Below are positions 4,723 to 5,222 of a stretch of 5,222 nt of DNA, one piece after another. A program made the position numbers and the translations under genes. Each line of letters begins with the position of its first letter. The stretch's first letter is position 1. The DNA comes from Candidatus Eiseniibacteriota bacterium (GTDB lineage: Bacteria; Eisenbacteria; RBG-16-71-46; CAIMUX01). Where the stretch lies: contig JAGQHR010000285.1 in NCBI GenBank assembly GCA_020431745.1, positions 1 through 5,222 on the forward strand, in the 5' to 3' direction. The notes beneath the pieces are model-generated. The model saw only the letters and a list, made by a program, of their open reading frames with translations. It was not told the origin of the DNA and searched no databases.

Positions 4723-5222
4723 ATGGAATCTCCTGCGCTGGCGTACCTCTTCTCGCTGCAGAACCGTGGGATCAAGCTCGACCTCGACCGCATGCGCGCC
4801 GCGCTCGCGGAGCTGGGGCAGCCGCAGGATTCGTTTGCATCGATCTTGGTCGCGGGCACCAACGGCAAGGGATCGACCTCCAGCGCGCTCGCCTCGATCC
4901 TGCAGAGGCCAGGAGTTCGGGTCGGGCTCTTCACGTCTCCGCATCTGGTCGACTATCGGGAGCGGATCCGCGTCGACGGGCGCATGATCTCCTCGGTCGA
5001 TCTGGAACGGAGGATCGCGAGCGACCGAGAGATCTGGGATCGGCACGGGCTGACTTTCTTCGAGGTCACGGTGGCGCTCGGTCTGGTCCTCTTCCGGGAG
5101 GCCGCCGTCGACGTCGCGGTGTTGGAGGTCGGACTGGGCGGGCGACTCGACGCCACCAACGTCGTCGACCCGATCCTCTCGGTGGTCACGCCGATCGGCT
5201 ACGACCACATGCATCTGCTGGG
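4723..5222 (+). CDS. folC: Folylpolyglutamate synthase / dihydrofolate synthase FolC (partial, 3' end outside window)
   Basis: FolC joins glutamate to dihydropteroate and/or adds further glutamates to reduced folates, using ATP, as a cytoplasmic Mur-ligase-family enzyme. The frame is open to the window edge and shows 166 full residues, the N-terminal part of a protein usually of 420-450. Motifs in order are ALAYLFSLQNRGIKL (5-19), P-loop VAGTNGKGST (43-52), LFTSPHLVDYRERIRVDG (69-86), TFFEVTVAL (111-119), VLEVGLGGRLDATN (133-146) and IGYDHMHLLG at the edge (D161-H162). All are typical of the ATPase domain. ATG 4723 was chosen for its GAGG site and alignment; ATG 4702 would add seven residues (MTARGPG) and overlap the accD stop by 4 nt. 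The accD-folC order is known from E. coli and others and fits one transcript. Whether it is bifunctional cannot be told from this half. Confidence 0.95.
   Translation, partial: MESPALAYLFSLQNRGIKLDLDRMRAALAELGQPQDSFASILVAGTNGKGSTSSALASILQRPGVRVGLFTSPHLVDYRERIRVDGRMISSVDLERRIASDREIWDRHGLTFFEVTVALGLVLFREAAVDVAVLEVGLGGRLDATNVVDPILSVVTPIGYDHMHLL

Overview
This is a GC-rich, gene-dense stretch of a bacterial chromosome. All recognisable genes lie on the + strand. From left to right it holds the 3' tail of a sensor histidine kinase (2-103), a 318-base intergenic region with two sizeable inverted repeats, a PorX-like response regulator fused to a PglZ/alkaline-phosphatase-superfamily domain (422-1990), tsaE (1998-2498), tsaB (2495-3223), rimI (3229-3720), a 130-base gap, accD (3851-4705), and the 5' part of folC (4723 to the window edge). 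No rRNA, tRNA, CRISPR array or mobile element was seen.

The genes form two likely units. In the first, porX-like, tsaE, tsaB and rimI are packed almost end to end: a 7-nt gap, then a 4-nt GTGA overlap, then a 5-nt gap or a second 4-nt overlap depending on the rimI start. TsaE and TsaB are the ATPase and the non-catalytic partner of the machinery that makes N6-threonylcarbamoyladenosine (t6A) on tRNAs reading ANN codons. RimI is the GNAT acetyltransferase of ribosomal protein S18, often found beside tsaB. In the second unit, accD (acetyl-CoA carboxylase carboxyltransferase beta subunit) is followed closely by folC (folylpolyglutamate/dihydrofolate synthase), a pairing known from many bacteria.

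The most interesting gene is the first complete one. Its product has an intact phosphorelay receiver domain, a helical linker and a C-terminal PglZ domain with a full set of candidate metal ligands and a candidate nucleophilic threonine. This is the architecture and size of PorX, known from Bacteroidota as a regulator of the type IX secretion system and reported there to hydrolyse oligoadenylates. Here it sits in a GC-rich genome, right after a histidine kinase and directly in front of housekeeping translation genes.

The organism cannot be named from 5 kb. The high GC and the PorX-like protein suggest a member of, or relative of, the FCB superphylum (for example Eisenbacteria-, Krumholzibacteria-, Latescibacteria- or Gemmatimonadota-like lineages) rather than a classical low-GC Bacteroidota. 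This is inference, not a phylogenetic result.
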